Of a DNA stretch of 32,683 nucleotides, positions 7,717 through 15,837 are shown piece after piece. The notes below the pieces were generated by a model. That model made no database searches. It had not been told where the DNA came from and was given only the letters and a program-made list of their open reading frames with translations. The DNA comes from Erysipelotrichaceae bacterium (GTDB lineage: Bacteria > Bacillota_I > Bacilli_A > Erysipelotrichales > Erysipelotrichaceae). The position numbers and the translations under genes were made by a program. The stretch is from assembly GCA_022780745.1 (NCBI GenBank), contig JALEVB010000019.1, positions 1 through 32,683 on the forward strand. The letters are read 5' to 3'. Within the stretch, counting starts at the first letter, position 1. Each line of letters begins with the position of its first letter.

Positions 7717-8968
7717 ATATCATCCTCTTGACTACGATCGTGTCTTTTCTTAGGTATTCTTCGTTTAAATATTTTAAATAAGAACCTGGTATTATAATAC
7801 CACTAATGTTAATTAAGTTTAATTCTTTACATCTAATTAAGTGGTCTGTTAATAGTACACAGTTGGTAGTAGCAACAAAATAGGTTTTGAATTTACCGTT
7901 GGTAAATTTATACATTTTACAATGGGTTGCTTTATATACTCTTGATGCATAATCGTTGATATTTGTGGCATCATTTCCATTGTCTATTGCTTCTTTTGCT
8001 TCGCATGACCATGGGGTTGTCCTGTTAAGTAATTCTTTGATTCTTTTGTCTAGAATATTTTTTTCTTTATCATTTAGTTTTAAGCCATAGCCAATGATTC
8101 TTTTATGATCGCTCATTGCCTGTTTTAAAAAGAGATTACGATCTGCTTCAATCAGTACGCCATCGCCAAAGGTTCCCATTAGTTTACGATGTTTGGGATC
8201 ATGACAGCCATAGGAGTAGATAGTGCCGTTATAGGCTATATCAATGTGTCCTAGGCTTTCTGGACCTTTTTCTTTTAGGTAGATGTATACTTCGATGTCT
8301 AGTGGTTTATCTTTACTAGGATCATTGGTGTATTCTAATTTACTGATATTATTGAAGTAGTCTAATGATAGATAGAATGATTTGGGTATTAGAATATCAA
8401 TGATTATTGGTAATGATATGGCTTTATGGTATTTAATGGTATCTTGAACATGATTTGGTAAGATATCGATAATATTGTTAATTATATATACTAAGCCATA
8501 GATGACTAGATATATGCCTATGATATAGGAAAATAGTTTGAATTTGCCACTAGGTTCAAATAATAAAATAATGAATATGATAATATTGATCACTGCTGAT
8601 AAAAAATTAGTAATGGTTCCATGTATCATATCGATCTTGCAGCGATAGCCATCAATTAGCTTTACAATGGCACGTAATAAGATCCAATAGGCAATGATAA
8701 TGTGGATCATGGTTTCAAAGTTTTGTTTACTAATGACAATAGCTAGTAAGATGATGATATCAAATATCAGAAAGAGAATATTAAGCTTTTGTTGATGTTT
8801 GAAGATATTTAGTATATGGCTTATATTGAAGAAGACCATGGTTATGATGGCTATATAATAGATAATATTCCAGATATATTCATAGCTGATGAAAAATAGT
8901 ATTCCTAAGATAGTTAATAGAATACCGGTGAAGATGTTGGTTGTTTGGTTTAATATTGTTTGTTTCAT
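7703..8968 (-). CDS. HdeD-like (DUF308-type) membrane domain fused to a probable permuted papain-like hydrolase domain
   Basis: The protein has 421 residues. The first ~170 consist of about six hydrophobic segments resembling the HdeD/DUF308 membrane family. The rest is soluble. Two parts of it stand out: LGHIDIAYNGTIYSYGCHD with H241, and TTNCVLLTDHLI with C370. A His-containing GH(I/V)xI strand preceding a buried NC(V/T) helix is the order seen in circularly permuted papain-like folds (NlpC/P60 relatives), so H241 and C370 are candidate catalytic residues. Substrate is unknown. I start at ATG 8968, not the in-frame TTG at 9004, because that TTG is part of a good -35 box and no ribosome binding site precedes either codon. 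Domain naming is from pattern recognition and has not been tested by a search. Confidence 0.7.
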   Translation of the reverse strand: MKQTILNQTTNIFTGILLTILGILFFISYEYIWNIIYYIAIITMVFFNISHILNIFKHQQKLNILFLIFDIIILLAIVISKQNFETMIHIIIAYWILLRAIVKLIDGYRCKIDMIHGTITNFLSAVINIIIFIILLFEPSGKFKLFSYIIGIYLVIYGLVYIINNIIDILPNHVQDTIKYHKAISLPIIIDILIPKSFYLSLDYFNNISKLEYTNDPSKDKPLDIEVYIYLKEKGPESLGHIDIAYNGTIYSYGCHDPKHRKLMGTFGDGVLIEADRNLFLKQAMSDHKRIIGYGLKLNDKEKNILDKRIKELLNRTTPWSCEAKEAIDNGNDATNINDYASRVYKATHCKMYKFTNGKFKTYFVATTNCVLLTDHLIRCKELNLINISGIIIPGSYLKYLNEEYLRKDTIVVKRMIYENN

Positions 8969-8975
8969 ATGCTTA

Positions 8976-9004
8976 ATAGTAGTTTTATATATATTATTAG
9001 TCAA
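8976..9004 (-). promoter_or_regulatory. Candidate promoter for the HdeD-papain/GNAT pair
   Basis: On the minus strand TTGACT (9004-8999) and TACTAT (8981-8976) are separated by 17 bases. Transcription would start at about 8969, at or next to the ATG at 8968, giving a nearly leaderless mRNA. This agrees with the missing Shine-Dalgarno sequence. Confidence 0.45.
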
Positions 9005-9038
9005 GATGACAAAATGGGTTTTTTGTTTTATTTTGAAG

Positions 9039-9044
9039 TATAAT
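9039..9044 (+). promoter_or_regulatory. -10 element for the yaaA operon
   Basis: A perfect TATAAT lies 22 bases before the yaaA ATG, with AGGAG (9052-9056) as ribosome binding site. The -35 region is weak (T-rich, no clear TTGACA at 16-18 bases). Confidence 0.5.
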
Positions 9045-9066
9045 ATCTAATAGGAGTATAAATTTT

Positions 9067-9747
9067 ATGATTATTGTTTGTTCAAGTGCTAAGACTTTTA
9101 GAAAAGCTAAAAAGGGTAGTAGTGTTCCTTTGTTTATAGATGATGCGAAACATATGGTTTCTAAGCTTGTTTTTATGGATCTTAAGTCGTATTTTAAGCT
9201 TAGTGATAGTTTGGATGTAAAGGTTAGAAGTATTTATGATAAGTGGTCTTTTGAGGGCTTATATAATGTTTTGGATTGTTTTTATGGTTTGCAGTTTAAG
9301 CAGATCGATAGTACAAACTTATCGGTTGAACAACGAGAATATGCTGATAAGCATTTATATGTATTAAGTGGTTTATATGGTATATTGCGATGTAGTGATA
9401 GTATTTGTGAATATCGTTTGGATGGATATGATAAGATCGATGGTATAAGTATGAATGATCATTATCATCATAAAGTTAATGATTATTTGAAGAGTTTAAA
9501 TGAAGAAATATTGGATCTTAGTTCCCAAGAGTATTCTATGATGTTAGATGATTATGTTAAGGTTAATTTTCTAGTCGGTAATAAGAGTAAGGGTACGATC
9601 AATAAGATTCAAAGAGGTAAGATGATAAGATATTGTATTGAGCATAATATTGATAAAATATCGGATATTAAACAATATGCTCAGGATGGGTTTAAATATG
9701 ATGAGAAGTTATCTAATGATAAATTATTAGTATTTAGTAAGGAGTGA
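9067..9747 (+). CDS. yaaA: YaaA-family (DUF328) peroxide stress protein
   Basis: This 226-residue cytoplasmic protein has the family's characteristic N-terminus (IIVCSSAKTF), a central HLYVLSGLYGILRCSDSICEYRL-type block (shown in part), and the C-terminal QRGKMIRYCIEHNI segment (the aRGxmaRy motif). In Escherichia coli YaaA limits iron-driven oxidative damage after peroxide stress and binds DNA. The protein here is about 30 residues shorter than that one. The next gene, 5 bases downstream, encodes a peroxide-reducing BCP peroxiredoxin, which supports a role in peroxide defence. Confidence 0.88.
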   Translation: MIIVCSSAKTFRKAKKGSSVPLFIDDAKHMVSKLVFMDLKSYFKLSDSLDVKVRSIYDKWSFEGLYNVLDCFYGLQFKQIDSTNLSVEQREYADKHLYVLSGLYGILRCSDSICEYRLDGYDKIDGISMNDHYHHKVNDYLKSLNEEILDLSSQEYSMMLDDYVKVNFLVGNKSKGTINKIQRGKMIRYCIEHNIDKISDIKQYAQDGFKYDEKLSNDKLLVFSKE

Positions 9748-9752
9748 AGAAG

Positions 9753-10205
9753 ATGTTGAAAGAAAAAGATTTAGCAATTGATTTTAGTTTACCTGATGCT
9801 AGTGGTAAGATGGTAAAACTAAGTGATTTTAAGGGTAAGAAGATCGTTTTATATTTTTATCCTAAGGATAATACGCCAGGATGTACTAAGCAGGCATGTA
9901 GCTTTAGAGATAATTATCATGAATATCTAAATAAGGATGTTATCGTTATTGGAATTAGTAAGGATAGTGTTAGATCACATAGTAATTTTGCACAGAAATA
10001 TGAATTACCTTTTATTTTATTAAGTGATGAGAATCAGGATGTTATTAAGGCTTATGATGTTTTAAAGGAAAAGAAATTGTATGGTAAAACTTATATGGGA
10101 GTGGTTAGAACTACTTTTTTGATCAGTGAAGACTTTCATATTATGAAAGTATTTGAAAAGGTTAAACCAGAAGAGAATGCTTTGGAGATCTTGGCATGCT
10201 TGTAA
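9753..10205 (+). CDS. bcp: Thioredoxin-dependent peroxiredoxin, BCP/PrxQ type
   Basis: This 150-residue peroxiredoxin reduces hydrogen peroxide and organic peroxides with electrons from thioredoxin. The active-site block YFYPKDNTPGCTKQACSFRD contains the peroxidatic C44 and the resolving C49 in the C-x4-C spacing of the atypical 2-Cys BCP group. The catalytic Pro and Thr (T41, P42 before C44) are present. I start at ATG 9753 because AAGGAG (9739-9744) lies 8 bases upstream; the in-frame GTG at 9744 overlaps that site. The 3' end overlaps the next gene by 10 bases. Confidence 0.93.
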   Translation: MLKEKDLAIDFSLPDASGKMVKLSDFKGKKIVLYFYPKDNTPGCTKQACSFRDNYHEYLNKDVIVIGISKDSVRSHSNFAQKYELPFILLSDENQDVIKAYDVLKEKKLYGKTYMGVVRTTFLISEDFHIMKVFEKVKPEENALEILACL

Positions 10206-11290
10206 AATATAATAATTCGATTCTTAATTTAGCTAATAGTATTAGAGAGTATTATGGTCTTGATACTTATTATGATACTGATAAAGATGTTAGTGAGTGG
10301 TTAAATACTAATAAGTTTAAGCATTTGTTTCTTATTTTAATTGATGGTATGGGATCAAGGATCTTAGATGAGAAGTTAGATCGTCATTCTTTTTTGATCA
10401 AGAATAGAATTAAGGAGGTTGCAACGGTTTATCCGACGACAACAACGGCAGCTACAACTAGTATATTGACTGGTAAGAGTCCTAAGGAGAATGCTTATTT
10501 GGGATGGAGTCAGTATTTTAATGAAGCTGATGATCAGATCATTCTTTTTAGGGAGCAGGGTTTGTATTCTAAAAAAGATTATCAGGGTTTTATTAATGAA
10601 GTATTGCCTTGTAAAAAGATATTTGATGATTTGGATGAAAAGGGTATTAGTAATGATTCTATCTGGCCTATATGGGGACATAATGGGGTTGATGGTATTG
10701 AAGAGCTTGTAGATAAGATCTTTGATTTTAGTAAGAAGGATATATCATTTTGTTATGCTTATTATGATGCTTTAGATACTTTGGAACATCTAGAGGGTGT
10801 TAAAAGTGATAAGGTTACTGTGCTTATCAAACAGATAGATCAACAATTGTCGCGTTTATCAAAGCTGGATGATGATTGTGGGGTAATTGTAGTGGCAGAT
10901 CATGGACAGATCGATTGTGTTAATGTTGATCTTGAGGATTATCCTGACATTATGGAATGTTTGAAGGTATTGCCTTCGATCGAGCCTCGATGTATGGCTT
11001 TTAGTATTAAAGATGGTATGCATGAAAGATTTGAAAAGGCTTTTAGAAAGCATTTTAATGAGACTTTTGCATTATTGACTAAGCAAGAGGCTATACATAT
11101 GAATCTATTTGGATTAAATGATGCTCATGAGCGTTTTGAAGAGTTTATTTTAGATTATCTGGCTATTGGTACTAGTAATGTTTGTTTATATGTTGGAAAA
11201 TCAAAGATGAAGGGTCAGCATAGTGGTACTAAGGAAAAGGAATTTATGGTGCCTATTATTACGATTCCTAAATTTGTTAGAAAGAATTAG
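10196..11290 (+). CDS. Type I phosphodiesterase / nucleotide pyrophosphatase family protein (alkaline phosphatase superfamily)
   Basis: This 364-residue soluble enzyme belongs to the alkaline phosphatase superfamily. Visible metal and catalytic motifs are LILIDGMGSRIL (first metal Asp), the nucleophile region YPTTTTAATTSILTGK followed by NAYLGW, the second-site YYDALDTLEH, VVADHGQ (third metal site) and QHSGT near the C-terminus. There is no signal peptide, so it should act in the cytoplasm. The substrate is unknown; phosphodiester or pyrophosphate bonds are likely from the family. GGAG ~8 bases before the ATG inside bcp serves as ribosome binding site. It is tightly coupled to bcp and to the tRNA-modification gene after it. 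Confidence 0.85.
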   Translation: MLVKYNNSILNLANSIREYYGLDTYYDTDKDVSEWLNTNKFKHLFLILIDGMGSRILDEKLDRHSFLIKNRIKEVATVYPTTTTAATTSILTGKSPKENAYLGWSQYFNEADDQIILFREQGLYSKKDYQGFINEVLPCKKIFDDLDEKGISNDSIWPIWGHNGVDGIEELVDKIFDFSKKDISFCYAYYDALDTLEHLEGVKSDKVTVLIKQIDQQLSRLSKLDDDCGVIVVADHGQIDCVNVDLEDYPDIMECLKVLPSIEPRCMAFSIKDGMHERFEKAFRKHFNETFALLTKQEAIHMNLFGLNDAHERFEEFILDYLAIGTSNVCLYVGKSKMKGQHSGTKEKEFMVPIITIPKFVRKN

Positions 11291-11299
11291 GTGATAGTT

Positions 11300-11869
11300 A
11301 TGGATTTTGTAACTTGTTTAAAAAATGATGGGGTTATTGCTTATCCTACAGATACGGTTTATGGTTTGTGTTGTCGTTTTGATTCGATCAAAGCGATGGA
11401 GCATTTAAGGGAAATTAAGAATAGGCCTTTAGAAAAGTCTTTTCCTATTATGGTTGCCAATGTTGAGCAATTAGAGAAAATTGCATATGTTAATGAAGAT
11501 ATTTTAAAGCTTGTTGATAGGTTTATGCCTGGTCCTATTACATTAATATTGAAGAAGAAAGATATTATTGAACCATGGATGAATGATAATAGAGATACGG
11601 TAGCGATCAGGATGGCTTGTGATGAAAAGCTAAAGAGTATTATTAATGATCTTGGGGTTCCTGTTTTTATGACAAGTGCTAATAAAAGCGGAGAAAAGGT
11701 TTGTATAAGCAGTGATGAGATAAAAGAAAAACTATCTGTTGATATGATATATGTTGGTAAGCCTAAAGGTGAGTTAGCTAGCAGTATCGTGGATTGTACT
11801 AATAATTATCGTATTATAAGATTGGGAGTTATTACTCAGGATATGATTGATGAAACAATTAAGAAATAA
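11300..11869 (+). CDS. tsaC: L-threonylcarbamoyladenylate synthase (YrdC/Sua5 domain)
   Basis: This enzyme makes threonylcarbamoyl-AMP from threonine, bicarbonate and ATP for the t6A37 modification of ANN-decoding tRNAs. It has 189 residues, the short YrdC-only form without the C-terminal Sua5 domain. Motifs are GVIAYPTDTVYGLCC (residues 10-25), the KxR...K-S-P-like KNRPLEKSFPIMV, PGPITLIL and the nucleotide-binding TSANKSGE. ATG 11300 has AGGTGA 5 bases upstream (11289-11294); the GTG at 11291 lies within that site and is less likely. Confidence 0.92.
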   Translation: MDFVTCLKNDGVIAYPTDTVYGLCCRFDSIKAMEHLREIKNRPLEKSFPIMVANVEQLEKIAYVNEDILKLVDRFMPGPITLILKKKDIIEPWMNDNRDTVAIRMACDEKLKSIINDLGVPVFMTSANKSGEKVCISSDEIKEKLSVDMIYVGKPKGELASSIVDCTNNYRIIRLGVITQDMIDETIKK

Positions 11870-11880
11870 TGTGCTAAAAT
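11870..11880 (+). promoter_or_regulatory. Extended -10 promoter for the glyA operon
   Basis: TGTGCTAAAAT starts immediately after the tsaC stop codon. It contains the TRTG extension and TAAAAT, 28 bases before the glyA ATG. It matches the nadE promoter almost letter for letter. Confidence 0.55.
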
Positions 11881-11908
11881 GATAACAATAAAAAAGGGGT
11901 AAATAGTT

Positions 11909-13135
11909 ATGAAAGATTTAGAGTTATACCAGATCATGAATAAAGAACTTGATAGACAGGAAAGTAATATTGAGCTTATTGCGTCTGAGAACTTTGTTTC
12001 TAGTGATGTTCTTGAGGCTTGTGGTAGTGTTTTAACTAATAAATATGCTGAAGGTTATCCTCATAAAAGATATTATGGTGGCTGTGAATATATTGATCAG
12101 GTTGAAGAATTGGCAGTAGAAAGATGTAAAGAATTGTTTCATTGTGATCATGTTAATGTTCAGCCTCATAGCGGCTCTTCTGCAAATATGGCTGTTTATA
12201 TGGCGGTATTAGAGCCAAATGATGTAGTCTTGGGAATGGATCTTAGCTGTGGTGGACATTTGACTCATGGCCATGATTTGAGTTTCTCTGGTAAATTATA
12301 TAAGTTCTATGCTTATGGTGTAGATAAGGAAACAGGCTGTATCGATTATGATGAAGTATTAAGAATTGCCAAAGAAGTAAAACCTAAGATGATCGTTGCG
12401 GGTGCTAGTGCTTATGCCAGATTTATTGATTTTAAGCGTTTTAGAGAGATCTGTGATGAAGTTGGTGCGATGTTAATGGTTGATATGGCCCACATTGCTG
12501 GATTGGTTGCAACGGGTTTGCATCCATCTCCTGTTCCTTATGCTGATTTTGTTACAAGTACGACACATAAGACTTTAAGGGGTCCTCGTGGTGGTTTGAT
12601 CTTATGTAAAGAAAAATATGCTAAGGCTATTGATCGTAGTGTTTTCCCTGGCTGTCAGGGTGGTCCTTTAATGCATATCATTGCTGGTAAAGCTGTTTGT
12701 TTTAAAGAAGCATTACAACCGGAGTTTACTACTTATTGTAAACAGTTATTGGCTAATGTTCAGTCAATGGCTAAGGCATTAACTGAAGAGGGTTTTAGAT
12801 TGATTACTGGTGGTTCTGATAATCATTTATTATTAGTCGATGTTAAGTCTAGCTGTGGTAAGACAGGTAAAGAGGCAGAGAAACTGCTTGGGGAAGTTAA
12901 TATTACAGTCAATAAGAATGCAATTCCTTATGATAGTGAAAAACCATTTACGACTAGTGGTATTAGACTTGGTAGTGCTGCTATGACTACTAAGGGTTAT
13001 AATGAAGATGATTTCTATAAAATTGGCAAATTGATCGCTAGTGTTTTAAAAGATGATAGTGAAGCTAATGTTTTAAGAGTAAAACAGGAAGTTAAGGCTT
13101 TGACTAGTGTTCATCCTTTCTATGAAAAAGCTTAA
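11909..13135 (+). CDS. glyA: Serine hydroxymethyltransferase
   Basis: This PLP enzyme interconverts serine and glycine with tetrahydrofolate and supplies one-carbon units for purines, thymidylate and methionine. It has 408 residues, the usual bacterial size. The N-terminal [11 protein letters not shown] is diagnostic, and the PLP lysine is K221 in [14 protein letters not shown]. The [13 protein letters not shown] and [15 protein letters not shown] segments (PLP and folate pocket) are also complete. An AAAAAAGGGG run precedes the ATG. It leads an operon with a putative vitamin importer subunit, whose start overlaps its end by 14 bases. Confidence 0.97.
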   Translation: MKDLELYQIMNKELDRQESNIELIASENFVSSDVLEACGSVLTNKYAEGYPHKRYYGGCEYIDQVEELAVERCKELFHCDHVNVQPHSGSSANMAVYMAVLEPNDVVLGMDLSCGGHLTHGHDLSFSGKLYKFYAYGVDKETGCIDYDEVLRIAKEVKPKMIVAGASAYARFIDFKRFREICDEVGAMLMVDMAHIAGLVATGLHPSPVPYADFVTSTTHKTLRGPRGGLILCKEKYAKAIDRSVFPGCQGGPLMHIIAGKAVCFKEALQPEFTTYCKQLLANVQSMAKALTEEGFRLITGGSDNHLLLVDVKSSCGKTGKEAEKLLGEVNITVNKNAIPYDSEKPFTTSGIRLGSAAMTTKGYNEDDFYKIGKLIASVLKDDSEANVLRVKQEVKALTSVHPFYEKA

Positions 13136-13625
13136 TGTTTATGATTTTTGTTTAATAGCTTTATTGGCTAGTGTTCAATATGCTATCTTTGTCTTCTTTT
13201 CTAATATTTTATATTTAGAAATGATTACCTTTACTATTGTTTTATTTGCCATGACTTTTGATAGATATCAGTGTGTATGGGGCTCAATAGTATTTGGTTT
13301 ATTGATGTTGTGTTTAAATGGGGTAAATTTCTGGAATATGATGTATGTTTTTATTTATCCTATCTATAGTTTAATTATTAATATATTAAAAGATCATCTG
13401 GTTAAGCATAAACTGGTTTTATCTTTTGTTTGTGGTTTTTTGTCTTTTTTGACTGGACAGTTGTTGCAATTGCCATTTATGCTATTTTCAAAGAAAGTAA
13501 CGCTGATATATATTATCATGGGTTTAAAGACATCGATCATTCAGGGTGTATTGAGTTTTCTGGTTTGCTGGCTATTATTTGAAAGAGTAAATAGCGTTTT
13601 GGAAAAATTGAGGAGAAGTAAATGA
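13122..13625 (+). CDS. Probable ECF transporter S component
   Basis: This is a 167-residue integral membrane protein with five to six hydrophobic helices and a basic C-terminus. The small size, early loop pattern ([19 protein letters not shown]) and overall layout match substrate-capture (S) subunits of energy-coupling-factor vitamin importers. The shared EcfA, EcfA' and EcfT subunits are not in the window. The next gene encodes a DUF4430 lipoprotein, a domain related to the cobalamin-binding part of transcobalamin, so a corrinoid substrate is a reasonable guess. The ATG at 13122 lies in the end of glyA and has no clear Shine-Dalgarno sequence, so translation may depend on glyA. The stop overlaps the next start (ATGA). 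Confidence 0.65.
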   Translation: MKKLNVYDFCLIALLASVQYAIFVFFSNILYLEMITFTIVLFAMTFDRYQCVWGSIVFGLLMLCLNGVNFWNMMYVFIYPIYSLIINILKDHLVKHKLVLSFVCGFLSFLTGQLLQLPFMLFSKKVTLIYIIMGLKTSIIQGVLSFLVCWLLFERVNSVLEKLRRSK

Positions 13626-14017
13626 AGAAGTTTTTAGTTGGTTTATTATGTATTTTGTGTTTATTTGGTTGTAGTCGTAATAAGGCTAATGATAAGGATA
13701 TTAGTATTAATATTAAGATCGTTGATGAAATTAGCGATGAAGAGTTATTTAATGGTACTCTTACTACTAAAGCTGAAACTTTAGCTGATGCTTTGGAAGC
13801 AGCTAAAGGTGTTATTGATGTTACGATGGAAGATAGTGAATATGGCAAGTATATTACTGGTATGTTAGGACTTGAACAGACAGATAGTATCTTCTGGGTT
13901 TATGAGTCTGATAATAATAAATCTTGTATAGATGCTGGTATGTGTATGGGTATTAGTGATACTATCATCGAAGATGGAGATAATTTTGTTTTTAAATATA
14001 CAGATACTTTTGAATAA
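13622..14017 (+). CDS. DUF4430 (transcobalamin-like) lipoprotein
   Basis: This 131-residue secreted lipoprotein has an N-terminal signal ending in the lipobox LFGC with C17 as the lipidated residue. The mature part has the DUF4430 pattern: a TLADALEA helix, YGKYITGMLG, a FWVYES strand with an inserted disulphide-capable CIDAGMC pair, and a final GDNFVFKYTD strand. DUF4430 resembles the C-terminal domain of transcobalamin. Coupled to an S component by a 4-base overlap, it is likely an extracellular ligand-binding helper for that importer (inference). GAGGAG precedes the start. Confidence 0.75.
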   Translation: MKKFLVGLLCILCLFGCSRNKANDKDISINIKIVDEISDEELFNGTLTTKAETLADALEAAKGVIDVTMEDSEYGKYITGMLGLEQTDSIFWVYESDNNKSCIDAGMCMGISDTIIEDGDNFVFKYTDTFE

Positions 14018-14025
14018 GGAGAATT

Positions 14026-15837
14026 ATGTTTTTACCTGTTAATCGTCAAGAAATGTTAGATAGAGGATGGAGTCAGTGTGATTTTGTCTATATCGTTGGG
14101 GATGCTTATGTTGATCATCCTTCTTTTGGTCATGCTATTATTTCGCGTTGTTTGGAGGCTAAGGGTTATAAGGTTGGTATTATTTCTCAACCTGATTGGC
14201 ATGATTTGAATAGTTTTCAAGAGTTTGGTTTGCCTAGATTAGCTTTTCTGGTTACAGCTGGTAATATTGATTCAATGGTTAATCATTATTCGGTTAATAA
14301 AAGAAGAAGAGATAAGGATAATTATACTGATAATGGCGAAATGGGTAAAAGGCCTGATAGGGCGACAATTGTTTATTGTCAAAAACTAAGAGAAATATAT
14401 GGCAATGATGTTCCTATTGTTATTGGGGGTATTGAGGCTAGTTTAAGACGATTTGCTCATTATGATTATTGGGATGATAAGGTTAGAAAGAGTATTCTGA
14501 TTGATTCGGGTGCTGATATCTTGTTATATGGAATGGGTGAAAATAGTATTATTGAAACTGCTGATGCTTTGGCATCTGGTTTAAATGTTAAAGATATTAC
14601 TTATATTCGAGGCAGTGCATATAAGACAAAGAATATTGATTATTTATATGACTATAAGATGTTACCATCATATGAAGAAATATGTAGTGATAAAGAAAAG
14701 TATTGTGATAGCTTTGTTACACAGTTTCAAAATACTGATGCTATTAATGCGGATGTTCTGGTTGAGCCATATAAAGGATGGTTTGTAGTATGTAATCCGC
14801 CAGCTTTTCCATTGACACAAGAAGAGATGGATGCAACATATTCTTTGCCATATGAAAGAACATTCCATCCAATGTATCATCATATTCCTGCTATTGATGA
14901 AGTGCAGTTTAGTATTATTAGTAATCGTGGCTGTTTTGGAGCTTGCAGTTTTTGTGCTTTAGCAAGTCATCAGGGTAGAAGGATCTCTTCCCGTAGTAAA
15001 GAGTCAATAGTTGAAGAGGCTAAAAAGATTACTGAACATAAAGATTTTAAGGGTTATATTCATGATATTGGTGGTCCTACAGCTAATTTCTATCGTCCTA
15101 GCTGTGATCGTCAGTTAGAATATGGTACCTGTAAGACTAGACAGTGTTTAGATCCTAAACCATGTCCTAATATTGTTGTTACGCATAAGCAGTATCTGGA
15201 GATCTTAAGGGCGGTTAGAAGTTTACCACGTGTTAAGAAGGTATTTGTTAGAAGTGGTGTTCGATATGATTATCTGATGTACGATCCTGATGATGAGTTC
15301 TTTAGAGAGCTTGTGCAGCATCATATTTCTGGTCAGTTGAAGGTTGCGCCTGAGCATGTTAGTAATTCCGTACTTCGTTATATGGGTAAATGTAATCATG
15401 AATTATATGAAAAGTTTAGAAGCAAGTATATTAAGTTAAATGAAGAATATGGCAAGAATCAGTTTCTGGTACCATATCTGATGAGTTCTCATCCTGGCTG
15501 TGATCTGGATGATGCGATTGAATTAGCGTTATATCTAAAGAGTATTCATCATATACCACAGCAGGTACAGGATTTTTATCCAACGCCTATGACTTTATCG
15601 ACATGTATGTATTATACGGAAATGGATCCATATACCAAAAAACCAGTATATGTGGCTAAGAATAAACATGATAAATTATTACAAAGAGTACTGATGCAAT
15701 ATAGTTATCCTAAAAATCAGGCTTTGGTCATTGAGGCTTTAAAAAAGGCTGGCAGAGAAGATCTGATTGGTTATTCTGATAAGTGTCTGGTTAAGCCAAT
15801 GAAGTATCAAAAGCCTAAGAATCAGGTAAGAAGATGA
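14026..15837 (+). CDS. YgiQ-family radical SAM protein (UPF0313)
   Basis: This 603-residue protein has an N-terminal domain (about 1-290) containing YVDHPSFGHAIISRCLEAKG and IGGIEASLRRFAHYDYW, both typical of YgiQ. A radical SAM core follows, whose cluster motif is GCFGACSFCA with C303, C307 and C310. A C-terminal region holds extra cysteines (CKTRQC, CLDPKPC). The reaction of this family is not established as far as I know. An AAGGAG site precedes the ATG, and the last bases overlap the next gene by 4. Confidence 0.92.
   Translation: MFLPVNRQEMLDRGWSQCDFVYIVGDAYVDHPSFGHAIISRCLEAKGYKVGIISQPDWHDLNSFQEFGLPRLAFLVTAGNIDSMVNHYSVNKRRRDKDNYTDNGEMGKRPDRATIVYCQKLREIYGNDVPIVIGGIEASLRRFAHYDYWDDKVRKSILIDSGADILLYGMGENSIIETADALASGLNVKDITYIRGSAYKTKNIDYLYDYKMLPSYEEICSDKEKYCDSFVTQFQNTDAINADVLVEPYKGWFVVCNPPAFPLTQEEMDATYSLPYERTFHPMYHHIPAIDEVQFSIISNRGCFGACSFCALASHQGRRISSRSKESIVEEAKKITEHKDFKGYIHDIGGPTANFYRPSCDRQLEYGTCKTRQCLDPKPCPNIVVTHKQYLEILRAVRSLPRVKKVFVRSGVRYDYLMYDPDDEFFRELVQHHISGQLKVAPEHVSNSVLRYMGKCNHELYEKFRSKYIKLNEEYGKNQFLVPYLMSSHPGCDLDDAIELALYLKSIHHIPQQVQDFYPTPMTLSTCMYYTEMDPYTKKPVYVAKNKHDKLLQRVLMQYSYPKNQALVIEALKKAGREDLIGYSDKCLVKPMKYQKPKNQVRR

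Noticed and set aside
9002-9004. TTG as start codon of the HdeD-papain protein
   Set aside because: It lies within TTGACT, a good -35 box at 17 bases from TACTAT, and has no ribosome binding site. The ATG at 8968 is preferred.
13537-13848. Minus-strand open frame of 103 codons across the S component and lipoprotein genes
   Set aside because: It is antisense to two well-supported genes and shows no own start signals or domain.
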